This document shows, piece by piece, positions 1-7,803 of a DNA stretch of 64,000 bases. Made by a program: the position numbers and the translations under genes. The notes beneath the pieces are model-generated. The model saw only the letters and a program-made list of their open reading frames with translations, had not been told where the DNA came from and ran no database searches. How positions within the stretch are numbered: the first letter of the stretch is position 1; every line of letters starts with the position of its first letter. This stretch comes from Clostridium sp. M62/1. Lineage in GTDB: Bacteria; Bacillota; Clostridia; Lachnospirales; Lachnospiraceae. Where the stretch lies: the NCBI RefSeq assembly GCF_020736365.1, contig NZ_CP085988.1, forward strand, positions 1,370,001 through 1,434,000, given 5' to 3'.

Positions 1-792
1 CTGGAACTCAATTCCCTGGATGAAATTGCAATTACTCTGGGGCTTAACGAATACGGGAATCTGGAACAGATAGTGGCTTCCTGTGAGAAGTCAGGAGTGC
101 ATACAAAATTCATTCCTGATTACAACAATATGATCCCCACGCTTCCCTATATGGAAGATCTGCAGGGACTTCCGGTCATCCACATCAGGCATGTGCCGCT
201 GACAAGCCTTACAAACGCTACGATGAAACGGCTCATAGACATCTTCGGGGCGCTGGTGGCCATTGTGCTGTTCTCACCTGTGATGCTTGCTGCGGCGATA
301 GCCATTAAGCTCACTTCGAAGGGGCCGGTGATTTTCAGCCAGGAACGGGTGGGGCTCCACAATAAGCCTTTCAAAATGTATAAATTCCGCTCCATGCAGG
401 TACAGCCCCCATCCCAGGAGAAGAGCAGGTGGACGACTCCGGGAGATCCCCGTGTCACTACAGTAGGAAAGTTTATCAGGAAGACGAGCATTGACGAGAT
501 GCCGCAGTTTTTCAATGTGCTGAAAGGCGATATGAGCCTGGTTGGGCCAAGACCGGAACGCCCCTTCTTCGTAGAGAAGTTTAAGGAAGAAATTCCGCGA
601 TATATGGTCAAGCACCAGGTGCGTCCGGGTCTGACGGGCTGGGCCCAGGTCAACGGATACCGGGGGGATACCTCCATTGTCAAGAGAATCGAGCACGACC
701 TGTACTATATTGAAAACTGGACTCTGGGATTTGATTTTAAAATTCTGTTCCTTACTGTATTTAAGGGATTTATTAATAAGAATGCATATTAA
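1..792 (+). CDS. Undecaprenyl-phosphate sugar phosphotransferase, 5'-truncated by window edge
   Basis: The reading frame is open from base 1, so this is the C-terminal 263 residues of a longer polyprenyl glycosylphosphotransferase (WcaJ/CpsE type; whole proteins are about 460 residues). The visible part holds the end of the Rossmann-like domain, one hydrophobic segment (about residues 79-102) and the bacterial sugar transferase domain, with the KFRSM, DEMPQ, GPRPERP and RPGLTGWAQ motifs. Known role: moves a sugar-1-phosphate from a UDP-sugar to undecaprenyl phosphate at the membrane, the first step of capsule, exopolysaccharide or wall glycopolymer synthesis. The following LCP gene fits that. 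The sugar cannot be read from sequence. Confidence 0.93.
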   Translation: MELNSLDEIAITLGLNEYGNLEQIVASCEKSGVHTKFIPDYNNMIPTLPYMEDLQGLPVIHIRHVPLTSLTNATMKRLIDIFGALVAIVLFSPVMLAAAIAIKLTSKGPVIFSQERVGLHNKPFKMYKFRSMQVQPPSQEKSRWTTPGDPRVTTVGKFIRKTSIDEMPQFFNVLKGDMSLVGPRPERPFFVEKFKEEIPRYMVKHQVRPGLTGWAQVNGYRGDTSIVKRIEHDLYYIENWTLGFDFKILFLTVFKGFINKNAY

Positions 793-922
793 GGCGTGAT
801 TTTGGGCGTTATTTGGCCAAAGGAAAAGCCAGCCGCATTCCGGGACAAAGCTCCCGATAGGAGAGGCGCAGGCGCTGCTGCAGGCGGCCGCGCAGAAATG
901 CTGTAAAGAATGAGGAAGCTAC

Positions 923-2902
923 ATGAGGTATGAGGATGAAATCGACCGTTCCAGACGCCGGCAGAGCCGGGGAAGGGATACGGTTAAGCGTTCGGGCAAT
1001 AAAAAACCGGCGTCAAACCGCCAGAAAGAGCTGACGCTGATTACGGATTCCTTCAAGGAGGATGCGCGGCGCAGGTCAAAAATGAATGAGAGCAGCTATG
1101 AAAGGCCGAAGAAGGCCTCATCGCGGGCAAAATCCTCCAAAAAGGAGGGGAAGGAGAAAAAGAAGGCAGCCGCCCAGTCCGGGCAGCCTTCCTTCTACCG
1201 TGCGGCGGCTAAGAAGAAGGCTCAAAAGAAGAGAAGAAAAATTGCCACTGTCATTTTGGGAATTTTCCTCTTTTTAGGGATAGCGGCCTTTGCCGGCTAT
1301 ACGTATCTGGATATTAAGTGGAAGGGACTGACCCAGAGAGCAGAAGACTGGAACCCGGATGAATTAATCAACCTGGATATTTCTGAAGAAAAACAGGAGC
1401 AGATGGAGGGGTACTGGACTATCGCAGTCTTTGGGCTCGACAGCAGAAACGGTTCCGTCGGGAAGGGAAACAACGCAGATGTAAATATGGTCTGCAACGT
1501 GGATCTGGCTACAGGCGAAATCAAGATAGTATCCGTTTACCGTGACACATATCTGAATATCAGCGATAAGAACAGCTACAATAAGATTAATTCTGCTTTT
1601 CTTCAGGGCGGGCCGACCCAGGCCGTTAAGGCTCTGAATAAAAATCTGGATTTGGAGATTGACGACTACGCAGTATTTAACTGGAAAGCTGTGGCCGAGG
1701 CGATTAACATTCTGGGCGGTGTGGATATTGAGATTTCAAAAAAAGAATTCTACTATATCAATGCCTTCATCACAGAGACGGTGAAGGCCACAGGGATTCC
1801 GTCAAAGCAGCTTAAGAGCGCGGGAATGAACCACCTGGACGGTGTGCAGGCAGTAGCTTACGGACGTCTGAGGCTTATGGATACAGATTATCAGAGAACA
1901 GAGAGGCAGAGAAAGGTAATTTCCCTGGCCTTCGAAAAGGCAAAACAGGCAGACTGGGCTACACTTAACAATGTTATACAGACGCTTCTCGTGACAGAGC
2001 AGGATGTGGATACCAGTATTGAGCTGGGCGACATTGTCAAGATGGGCCGCGGAATTGCAAAGCTCCATCTGGGAGAGTCCATGGGCTTCCCGTCAGAGCG
2101 CAAGGAAGGAAGAGTGGGAAGCAAAGGCGACTGTGTAATTCCCAATACGCTGGAGAGCAATGTGACAGAGCTTCACCAGTTCCTGTTCGGTGATGAGAAC
2201 TATGAGCCCTCCTCTCAGGTAAAGACGATCAGCAATAAGATCCTGTCAGACTTCAGCGGAGGCGGAAGCTCAGGAAAGAAAAACGACACAGAAAAGACCA
2301 CGGAGGCGCCGGAAACTACAGAGGCACCCAGCACGGAGACTTCTGGCGAGTCGGACGCCTACAGCGGAACCGGCTCCAGCCATGAATACTGGTATCCTTG
2401 GGAAACAGAGGGAAATGACGGAGCTACCGGGCCAGGACGGGAAACGAGGCCCCACCAGTCGGGACAGGAGTCATGGCCATATGGCGAGTCAAATTCCCAT
2501 AATGGGTCCTATCCGGGAGAAAGTCAGGGAGGAAGACCGGGAGCTGAAACCAATCCGTCCCAGAGCGAGAGCGGGCAGGGCAGCAGTGATTCTGGAATTA
2601 TTATCTATCCCGGAAGCGGGGCAGAGGAATCACAGGGCTCCATACCAAGACCCGGAACCGGCCAGGACACAGGCACAGGTACTGCTCCAGGCCAGGGAAC
2701 CGGCATAACCGGAGGCAGTGGAAGCCAGGCTGGCAGCGCAGGAAGCGGTCAGGGCCAGAACGGCAGTTCTGCATACCCGGGAAGCGGAAGTTCTGAGCAA
2801 AGCCCTGTGCAGCCGGGGGGAAGCCAGACTTCGCCGGGCGGTACAGTTCCTGGACAGAACACAGACACAGGAGTGATTATCGGTCCTGGCACAGGAAATT
2901 AG
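923..2902 (+). CDS. LytR-CpsA-Psr (LCP) family glycopolymer ligase
   Basis: 659 residues. A lysine/arginine-rich cytoplasmic tail of about 105 residues is followed by one membrane anchor (about 107-128) and an extracellular LCP domain (about 165-400) with the family's FGLDSR entry motif, the VSVYRDT core and the LRLMDTDYQRTERQ segment. The last ~210 residues are Ser/Gly/Pro/Gln low-complexity sequence, probably a wall-spanning tail. LCP proteins move undecaprenyl-linked polymers onto peptidoglycan, consistent with the sugar transferase 130 bp upstream. ATG preceded by GAGGAAG. A strong terminator follows the stop. Confidence 0.93.
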   Translation: MRYEDEIDRSRRRQSRGRDTVKRSGNKKPASNRQKELTLITDSFKEDARRRSKMNESSYERPKKASSRAKSSKKEGKEKKKAAAQSGQPSFYRAAAKKKAQKKRRKIATVILGIFLFLGIAAFAGYTYLDIKWKGLTQRAEDWNPDELINLDISEEKQEQMEGYWTIAVFGLDSRNGSVGKGNNADVNMVCNVDLATGEIKIVSVYRDTYLNISDKNSYNKINSAFLQGGPTQAVKALNKNLDLEIDDYAVFNWKAVAEAINILGGVDIEISKKEFYYINAFITETVKATGIPSKQLKSAGMNHLDGVQAVAYGRLRLMDTDYQRTERQRKVISLAFEKAKQADWATLNNVIQTLLVTEQDVDTSIELGDIVKMGRGIAKLHLGESMGFPSERKEGRVGSKGDCVIPNTLESNVTELHQFLFGDENYEPSSQVKTISNKILSDFSGGGSSGKKNDTEKTTEAPETTEAPSTETSGESDAYSGTGSSHEYWYPWETEGNDGATGPGRETRPHQSGQESWPYGESNSHNGSYPGESQGGRPGAETNPSQSESGQGSSDSGIIIYPGSGAEESQGSIPRPGTGQDTGTGTAPGQGTGITGGSGSQAGSAGSGQGQNGSSAYPGSGSSEQSPVQPGGSQTSPGGTVPGQNTDTGVIIGPGTGN

Positions 2903-2922
2903 TGTGCAGGCTGATATGAGAG

Positions 2923-2967
2923 AAAAACCGGGCGCTGCAGAAGATACTTCTGCGGCGCCCGGTTTTT
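2923..2967 (+). terminator. Intrinsic terminator after LCP gene
   Basis: GC-rich hairpin with arms AAAAACCGGGCGC and GCGCCCGGTTTTT around an inner CAGAAG/CTTCTG stem. It lies between the convergent LCP and EFR1 genes and, with A and T tracts on both sides, could act in both directions. Confidence 0.88.
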
Positions 2968-3001
2968 ATTCTAAGGCAGAGCTGTTTTTCTGGAGATGCT
3001 T

Positions 3002-3826
3002 TTAGATAAACACTTCGGTCTCTGCACGTCTTGTATAGTTCTGTTCCAGCATGGACACATGGGACAGGAAGGCAGCATCGTCGAAATACTTTGCGTGCTG
3101 CGGACATTTTTTTACACAGGCCTGGCATTTAATGCAGATACCGGTGACCTGTGATGGATCCTCGGCACTTATGGAGCCCATGGGACAGACCTTGGCACAG
3201 ATTCCGCACTGATCGCAGGCATCCATCCTGGTAAGGGGCTTTGCCTTTAAAAAGACAGCCGGTTTTCCGTCTGTACCCAGAGGCGTATAGTATGGGCCTA
3301 CCGGATCATCGCCTCTCACCTGGACGGGAGCCGGAATCTCTGTCAGGCTTCCGGCTTTTTCAGCTGCCCGGTCGGCAAAGTCGTCGAGAATTTTCCAGTC
3401 CTCTTCGTCGGGTCTTCCTGGAGCAATCTGATCGGAAAAAACATGGCTGCAGGCCACACCGGCTCCGGCGATTGTGTGGAAACCGTTGTGTTCCAGCTCA
3501 TTTCTGAGCTCAATTAAGCCGTTGTCGAAATTTCTGTTTCCAAAGGTGACAACCGGAACTGCCAGTGTTCCGTCTCCTTTAAAGAGGGTCTGAACTGCTG
3601 GAAGCATCTTGTTCGGAACACGTCCTGCATATACAGGAGTGCCAAATACAACTAATTCCGATGGGCCGAAATTCTGCAACTGTGTTCTGTTCTCCGGTAA
3701 TGTAAAATCATAGGATTCCACAGAAACTCCAAGTCTTTCTGCAATCCTTTTTGCGATTCTTGTGACTACAGCCTCCGTGTTTCCTGTCGCACTGTAGTAC
3801 ACTGCCTTTACTGCCGTAATATTCAT
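3002..3826 (-). CDS. EFR1-family flavodoxin-ferredoxin fusion
   Basis: 274 residues. N-terminal flavodoxin-like domain with an FMN phosphate loop (SATGNTEA, about 12-19), then a C-terminal 2x[4Fe-4S] ferredoxin with CDQCGICAKVCP and CIKCQACVKKCP. This matches the EFR1 family of anaerobe electron carriers; the physiological partner is unknown. ATG preceded by AAGGAG. About 110 nt upstream on the same strand sits a three-hairpin element that also occurs upstream of the double-cubane reductase gene at 22.5 kb, so the two redox genes may share an upstream control element (inference). Confidence 0.9.
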   Translation of the reverse strand: MNITAVKAVYYSATGNTEAVVTRIAKRIAERLGVSVESYDFTLPENRTQLQNFGPSELVVFGTPVYAGRVPNKMLPAVQTLFKGDGTLAVPVVTFGNRNFDNGLIELRNELEHNGFHTIAGAGVACSHVFSDQIAPGRPDEEDWKILDDFADRAAEKAGSLTEIPAPVQVRGDDPVGPYYTPLGTDGKPAVFLKAKPLTRMDACDQCGICAKVCPMGSISAEDPSQVTGICIKCQACVKKCPQHAKYFDDAAFLSHVSMLEQNYTRRAETEVFI

Positions 3827-3938
3827 TTCCTTTTCTCCTTCTTATATATTTTCACCTGCCGGAACTCAGAGAGACTCTTTCTGACGCATACAGGAAGAGA
3901 TACAGTTCCGATGCAGATTTGAGTGTGTGGGAATTCAT

Positions 3939-4023
3939 CCGGCTTTCAGCAGTAAATGCTGAAACCGGCATGCGCAGATATAATGACTGCTTTGCAGTCA
4001 TTATATCACAGGCACAGCCTGTG
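3939..4023 (-). repeat. Three-hairpin dispersed element, copy A
   Basis: Read on the minus strand: H1 CACAGGC-tgt-GCCTGTG (4023-4007), H2 ATAATGACTGC-aaa-GCAGTCATTAT, then H3 CCGGTTTCAGCA-tttac-TGCTGAAAGCCGG. The sequence aligns across H2-H3 with 22353-22420. H1 differs in sequence but keeps position and pairing. The H1-H2 junction reads TGATATAAT, which resembles an extended -10. It ends about 113 nt before the EFR1 start on the same strand. Confidence 0.8.
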
Positions 4024-4386
4024 ATCGTCAGTCGCCGCTCGTCTCGTGTGAGCAAGCTCCCACAGGCTCGCTTGCGCTCATTATATCATAGATCTCACAA
4101 AAAAGCACTGTTTGCTCTGGAGTGATAATAAGAATGCGGCGGCTAAGCCTTCTGCGGGTGTTTTCAGGAGAAACGGACGAAAGTCCTGGGCAAACCAGGT
4201 TCAGAGTTTCCGGCGAAATTGGGAGTTCAGCTTTACTTGACCTGAGGAAAATTAAAATTTATAATAGACTGCAGAAAATGCCGGAGAGGGATGTTTGCGT
4301 TCGGAGACAGACTGAAGGGGAAGTGAACCAGAAAAGGCGCTTCGGGCGGGCATCACGGCAGTAAGATGTTTAAGGAGGATAGAGCC
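4024..4386. other. Intergenic region upstream of flavin reductase
   Basis: No credible gene. It holds a weak hairpin (GAGCAAGC ... GCTTGCGCTC, about 4049-4080), continuing the structured block of copy A, then about 270 bp without evident structure. A GGAGG ribosome binding site for the next gene closes it. I saw no clear promoter. Confidence 0.5.
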
Positions 4387-4893
4387 ATGTCATTTAAAAG
4401 AATTGCCCCGGAGGAATTAAGAGTCAACCCATTTTCCATGATCGGCAAAGAGTGGATGCTGATCACAGCAGGGACGGTGTCAGACTGCAATACAATGACT
4501 GCAAGCTGGGGAGGCCTTGGAGTAATCTGGGGAAAACCGTCAGCCACTGTCTATATCCGCCAGTCCCGCTACACGAAGGAGTTTGTGGACAGGGAAGAAC
4601 GGTTTACAATCTCTGTATTTGACGAGGCCTACCGGCCGGCCTTAAACCTCTGCGGAAAGGTGTCAGGGAGGGACTGTGATAAGATCAAGGAGGCGGGGCT
4701 TACACCTGTGGACGCAGACGGGACAGCCGCATTTGAGGAGGCAAAGCTGATTCTGGTGTGCAGAAAGCAGTTTCACCAGAAGATGACCCCGGAGAACTTC
4801 GATGTGAAGGAAAATGACGAAAAATGGTATGCAGACAGGGATTATCACACCATGTATATCGGTTCCATCGAGGCAGTGCTGGTGAGAGAGTAG
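4387..4893 (+). CDS. Flavin reductase family protein
   Basis: 168 residues from ATG 4387, chosen because AAGGAGG lies 11 nt upstream; an ATG at 4366 overlaps that site and is unlikely. The protein has the split-barrel FMN-binding fold signature: an N-terminal NPFSMIGKEWMLITAG, the TMTASWGGLG segment, YIRQSRYTKEF and FTISVFDEAYRPAL. Members use NAD(P)H to reduce flavin or are FMN-binding redox proteins; substrate is not predictable. The hemerythrin gene follows after about 40 bp, suggesting co-transcription and a role in oxygen or redox stress (inference). Confidence 0.88.
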   Translation: MSFKRIAPEELRVNPFSMIGKEWMLITAGTVSDCNTMTASWGGLGVIWGKPSATVYIRQSRYTKEFVDREERFTISVFDEAYRPALNLCGKVSGRDCDKIKEAGLTPVDADGTAAFEEAKLILVCRKQFHQKMTPENFDVKENDEKWYADRDYHTMYIGSIEAVLVRE

Positions 4894-4932
4894 TTCAGGG
4901 AGCATTTGGAAGAGCAGGAGAGAGGGACAAAC

Positions 4933-5412
4933 GTGGGAGTACTGATTGACACACTTAGGCGGCAGCATGAAAATATAGAACATTTTACGGCAGAATTGAA
5001 GGCCTCCTGTATTCACTTCATGGAAACGGGCGAGCTCAACAGGAAGGCTTTCCGGGAGGCTGTGGCCTTTATCCGCTCCTATGCGGATGAACAGCATCAC
5101 AGAAAAGAGGAGGACGGCCTGTTTGCCGCCATGCTGGAGCACCTTGGCGAGCCTGCCAGGAAGCTTATACGGGGCGGTATGCTGGTGGAACATGAGATGG
5201 CAAGGCATCTGACGGCGGAGCTGGAGGAAGCCCTGGACGTATACGAGAGAGAGCCGTCAGCGGAACACAAGCTGGAAATTCTGTCTGCGGCTATGGGATA
5301 CTGTCAGCTTTTAAAAAGGCATATCCAGAAGGAGAATGAAGTGGTCTATCCATTTGCTGAGCGCGCTCTTCCAAGAGAGGTGCTGGAACAGCTGGATCGC
5401 GACGAACGATAG
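4933..5412 (+). CDS. Hemerythrin HHE domain protein
   Basis: About 159 residues, all alpha-helical, with the di-iron ligand pattern of HHE proteins: RRQHENIE near the N-terminus, ADEQHHRKEEDGLF in helix 2, MLVEHEMARHLTAEL in helix 3 and LKRHIQKENEVVYPFAE at the end. GTG 4933 is preferred because a GGAGAGAGGG site precedes it by a good distance; TTG 4906 has its purine run only 3 nt away. Bacterial HHE proteins bind O2 or protect and repair iron centres. The context beside a flavin reductase supports an oxygen or nitrosative stress role (inference). Confidence 0.85.
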   Translation: MGVLIDTLRRQHENIEHFTAELKASCIHFMETGELNRKAFREAVAFIRSYADEQHHRKEEDGLFAAMLEHLGEPARKLIRGGMLVEHEMARHLTAELEEALDVYEREPSAEHKLEILSAAMGYCQLLKRHIQKENEVVYPFAERALPREVLEQLDRDER

Positions 5413-5428
5413 AGCGGTACAGACAGAG

Positions 5429-5481
5429 AAAAGGGAGGGGAGCTTCCTGGCCTAAAACGCCAGGAAGCTCCCCTCCCTTTT
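5429..5481. terminator. Bidirectional terminator
   Basis: Perfect long hairpin, AAAGGGAGGGGAGC ... GCTCCCCTCCCTTT with a 7-nt loop, flanked by A and T tracts. It separates the plus-strand hemerythrin gene from the minus-strand YjbR gene. Confidence 0.9.
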
Positions 5482-5587
5482 CCCCTGCAAGAAACAGGTA
5501 TTCCCTATGGCTGAAACGGGCAGTGGGCGATTGCCCTTCAGAATTGCCCTTCAGAAGAGACAAGAATCCTGATGGAGGCCTTCTCTG

Positions 5588-5974
5588 CTACACTCCAGTC
5601 AGCTCAAAGCTCAGCTCAATCAGGGAGTCCAGCTCCTCTTCTGATACACTGCCGTTCAGGCAGACGGAGATCCAGTGAGTTTTATTCATGTGGTAGGCGG
5701 GAAAGATTCCACGCTTTCCGGCTGCCAGAGCCGCTGCAAGCTCCGGCTCACATTTCAGATTCAGAATATTTACGAATTCTGTGCCGCCGGTCCCCGTTTC
5801 CCTGAGCCGGGGCAGCTTTTCTGCGGAAACTCGCATGAGAACCCCGAACCATTTTCCGTTTTCAGTGTGTCGGAATACTGCGCTGTCCGGGGAGCTGCTC
5901 CAGAGATATTCGGGAGAAACTCCATACAGGGACTGAATGCGGCCGATCACCTGGGTGCGCACGTCTCTGTCCAC
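5588..5974 (-). CDS. MmcQ/YjbR family protein
   Basis: 128 residues. Carries the family's conserved blocks: FRHTENGKWFGVLM in the middle, then LNLKCEPELAAAL and the PAYHMNKTHWISVCL segment. YjbR-like proteins have a double-wing DNA-binding-like fold, but their function is not established. GTG start preceded by AAAGGGGGAA. It lies just downstream of hydA on the same strand (about 60 bp gap), so it may be transcribed with the hydrogenase operon. Confidence 0.9.
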   Translation of the reverse strand: MDRDVRTQVIGRIQSLYGVSPEYLWSSSPDSAVFRHTENGKWFGVLMRVSAEKLPRLRETGTGGTEFVNILNLKCEPELAAALAAGKRGIFPAYHMNKTHWISVCLNGSVSEEELDSLIELSFELTGV

Positions 5975-6036
5975 AGCAGATTCCCCCTTTCTCTGAAACT
6001 GCAGCCGAAACTGCAGCCCGGCAAAATGATGTTTGC

Positions 6037-7803
6037 CTATGCCTGCTCATCTGCTGCAAAAGCCTGCTTTTCACCCGGCATCTTCCAGCCGCTGTGATCT
6101 GTGTGGAGGAGCCGGTGCGCCAGATGGGAACCGGGCTTTCCGAAGTAGGCTCTGTAAAGTTCCTGAACCTCGTGGTTTTCATGGGAGAAGCGGACAGGAT
6201 TTTTCTGATCCATCTGATACAGAGTTTCGCTCCGGTTTGCAGCCTCTTCCCTGCCGTCGTGGATCGGCTGGCCTCCTCCTCCTGCACAGCCGCCGGGGCA
6301 GGCCATGATTTCGACGAAATCGTAGCTTGCCTCACCTCTTCTTATGGCATTTATGAGCCTTCTGGTGTTTCCAAGGCCGCTTGCAACCGCTGTGCGAAGA
6401 ACTGTGCCTCCCAGGCGGAATTCAGCCTCCTTCCAGCCGTCCATTCCGCGGACAGCCGAGAAGGCATCCGGATCAGGATTTTTGCCCATTACCAGGTGGT
6501 AGCCTGTCCGAAGAGCTGCCTCCATAACGCCTCCTGTGGCTCCGAAAATGATCCCGGCTCCGGTGGACTCGCCCAGAGGAGAGTCAAATTCTTCTTCCGG
6601 AAGGGAGAAGACATCAATCTGCTCAGCCTTGATCAGCCGGCAGATTTCCCGGGTGGTCAGCACATAGTCCACATCCTTCACGCTGCCGTCATACATGGTT
6701 GGGAGATCTGCCTCCTGCTTTTTGGCCACGCAGGGCATAATGGAAATGCAGGTGACATTGTCCGGATCCACGCCAAGCTTAGCGGCGAAAAAGCTCTTCG
6801 TGACTGCGCCGAACATCTGCTGCGGTGATTTGGCTGTGGATAACTGTCCTTCCATATCTGGATACTGTGATTTCAGGAAACGAACCCAGCCGGGACAGCA
6901 GGAGGTAAACATGGGCCACTGAAACTCCTCTCTGTGTTTCAGCCGCTCGATAAGCTCCGTTCCCTCCTCCATGATGGTCAGATCGGCGCTGAAAGTAGTG
7001 TCGAAGATATAGTCAAAGCCCATCCGGCGCAGAGCTGCCACCAGCCGCTTGTCAGTGGCAAATTCCCTGGAGAGGCCGAATTCCTCTCCCCAAGCAGCCC
7101 GCACGGCAGGTGCAATCTGGACAACCGTGATTTTGTCGGGATTATTCAGATCTCCGTTCATGCTGAAGATTCTGGAAACGTCATCTCTCTCCTGAAGGGC
7201 ACCGGTGGGACAGTGGGTGATGCACTGGCCGCAGAGGGAACAGTCGGAAGCCTTGATTTCCCTTCCCCTGGATACATCCACAGTCGTATGGGAACCGGTA
7301 TTCTGAACATCCCACACATTCAGACTCTGAATCTTGTCGCAAATCTGGACGCAGCGCATGCACTTGATGCATTTTCCTGCGTCTCTGACAAGAGGAAAGG
7401 TAGTAGTCCAGCGGGTTTTGGCGTAGTGGATCGGGTATTCGTCTGTTACCAGATTCAGGTCATTTGCTACCTTCTGAAGCTTGCAGTTTCCGCTTCTGAC
7501 GCAGGTGGGGCAGTTTGTGTGGTGCTGGGAGAGGATCAGTTCCACATTGGTCTTTCTGGCCTCCCGGACGCGGGCGCTGTTGGTGAATACTTCCATACCC
7601 TCTGTGACAGGGGTGTTGCAGGAGGTGACAAGGCGGCTTGTCCCGGCCACTTCCACAATACAGACGCGGCATGCTCCGATCTCATTGATTCCCTTTAAGT
7701 AGCAGAGGGTCGGGATATTGATTCCGATTTTTTTTGCAGCCTCCAGGATGGTTGTTCCTTCCGGGACGCAAACTTTCTGTCTGTTGATGATTATATTTAC
7801 CAT
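6037..7803 (-). CDS. hydA: [FeFe] hydrogenase catalytic subunit
   Basis: 588 residues. Order seen: N-terminal [2Fe-2S] domain (C34, C45, C48, C62), His-Cys3 [4Fe-4S] motif (HHTNCPTCVRSGNC, about 94-107), two ferredoxin-type clusters (CIKCMRCVQIC; CSLCGQCITHCP), then the H-cluster domain with P1 TSCCPGW (300-306), P2 MPCVAKKQE (356-364) and P3 MACPGGCAGGGGQP (about 500-513). All H-cluster cysteines are present. It reversibly makes or uses H2. The start codon overlaps the stop of the GltD-like gene by 7 bp, so the two are translationally coupled. The maturases HydE/F/G are not in this window. Confidence 0.96.
   Translation of the reverse strand: MVNIIINRQKVCVPEGTTILEAAKKIGINIPTLCYLKGINEIGACRVCIVEVAGTSRLVTSCNTPVTEGMEVFTNSARVREARKTNVELILSQHHTNCPTCVRSGNCKLQKVANDLNLVTDEYPIHYAKTRWTTTFPLVRDAGKCIKCMRCVQICDKIQSLNVWDVQNTGSHTTVDVSRGREIKASDCSLCGQCITHCPTGALQERDDVSRIFSMNGDLNNPDKITVVQIAPAVRAAWGEEFGLSREFATDKRLVAALRRMGFDYIFDTTFSADLTIMEEGTELIERLKHREEFQWPMFTSCCPGWVRFLKSQYPDMEGQLSTAKSPQQMFGAVTKSFFAAKLGVDPDNVTCISIMPCVAKKQEADLPTMYDGSVKDVDYVLTTREICRLIKAEQIDVFSLPEEEFDSPLGESTGAGIIFGATGGVMEAALRTGYHLVMGKNPDPDAFSAVRGMDGWKEAEFRLGGTVLRTAVASGLGNTRRLINAIRRGEASYDFVEIMACPGGCAGGGGQPIHDGREEAANRSETLYQMDQKNPVRFSHENHEVQELYRAYFGKPGSHLAHRLLHTDHSGWKMPGEKQAFAADEQA

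Noticed and set aside
2382..2708. 108-codon frame inside the LCP gene
   Set aside because: Lies in another frame of the low-complexity tail of a well-supported gene.
3852..4125. Short open frames on both strands in the copy A element
   Set aside because: They share ALYLR/SAFTAESR-like peptides with 22.3 kb only because the DNA element is shared. Pairing is conserved and no start signals were found.
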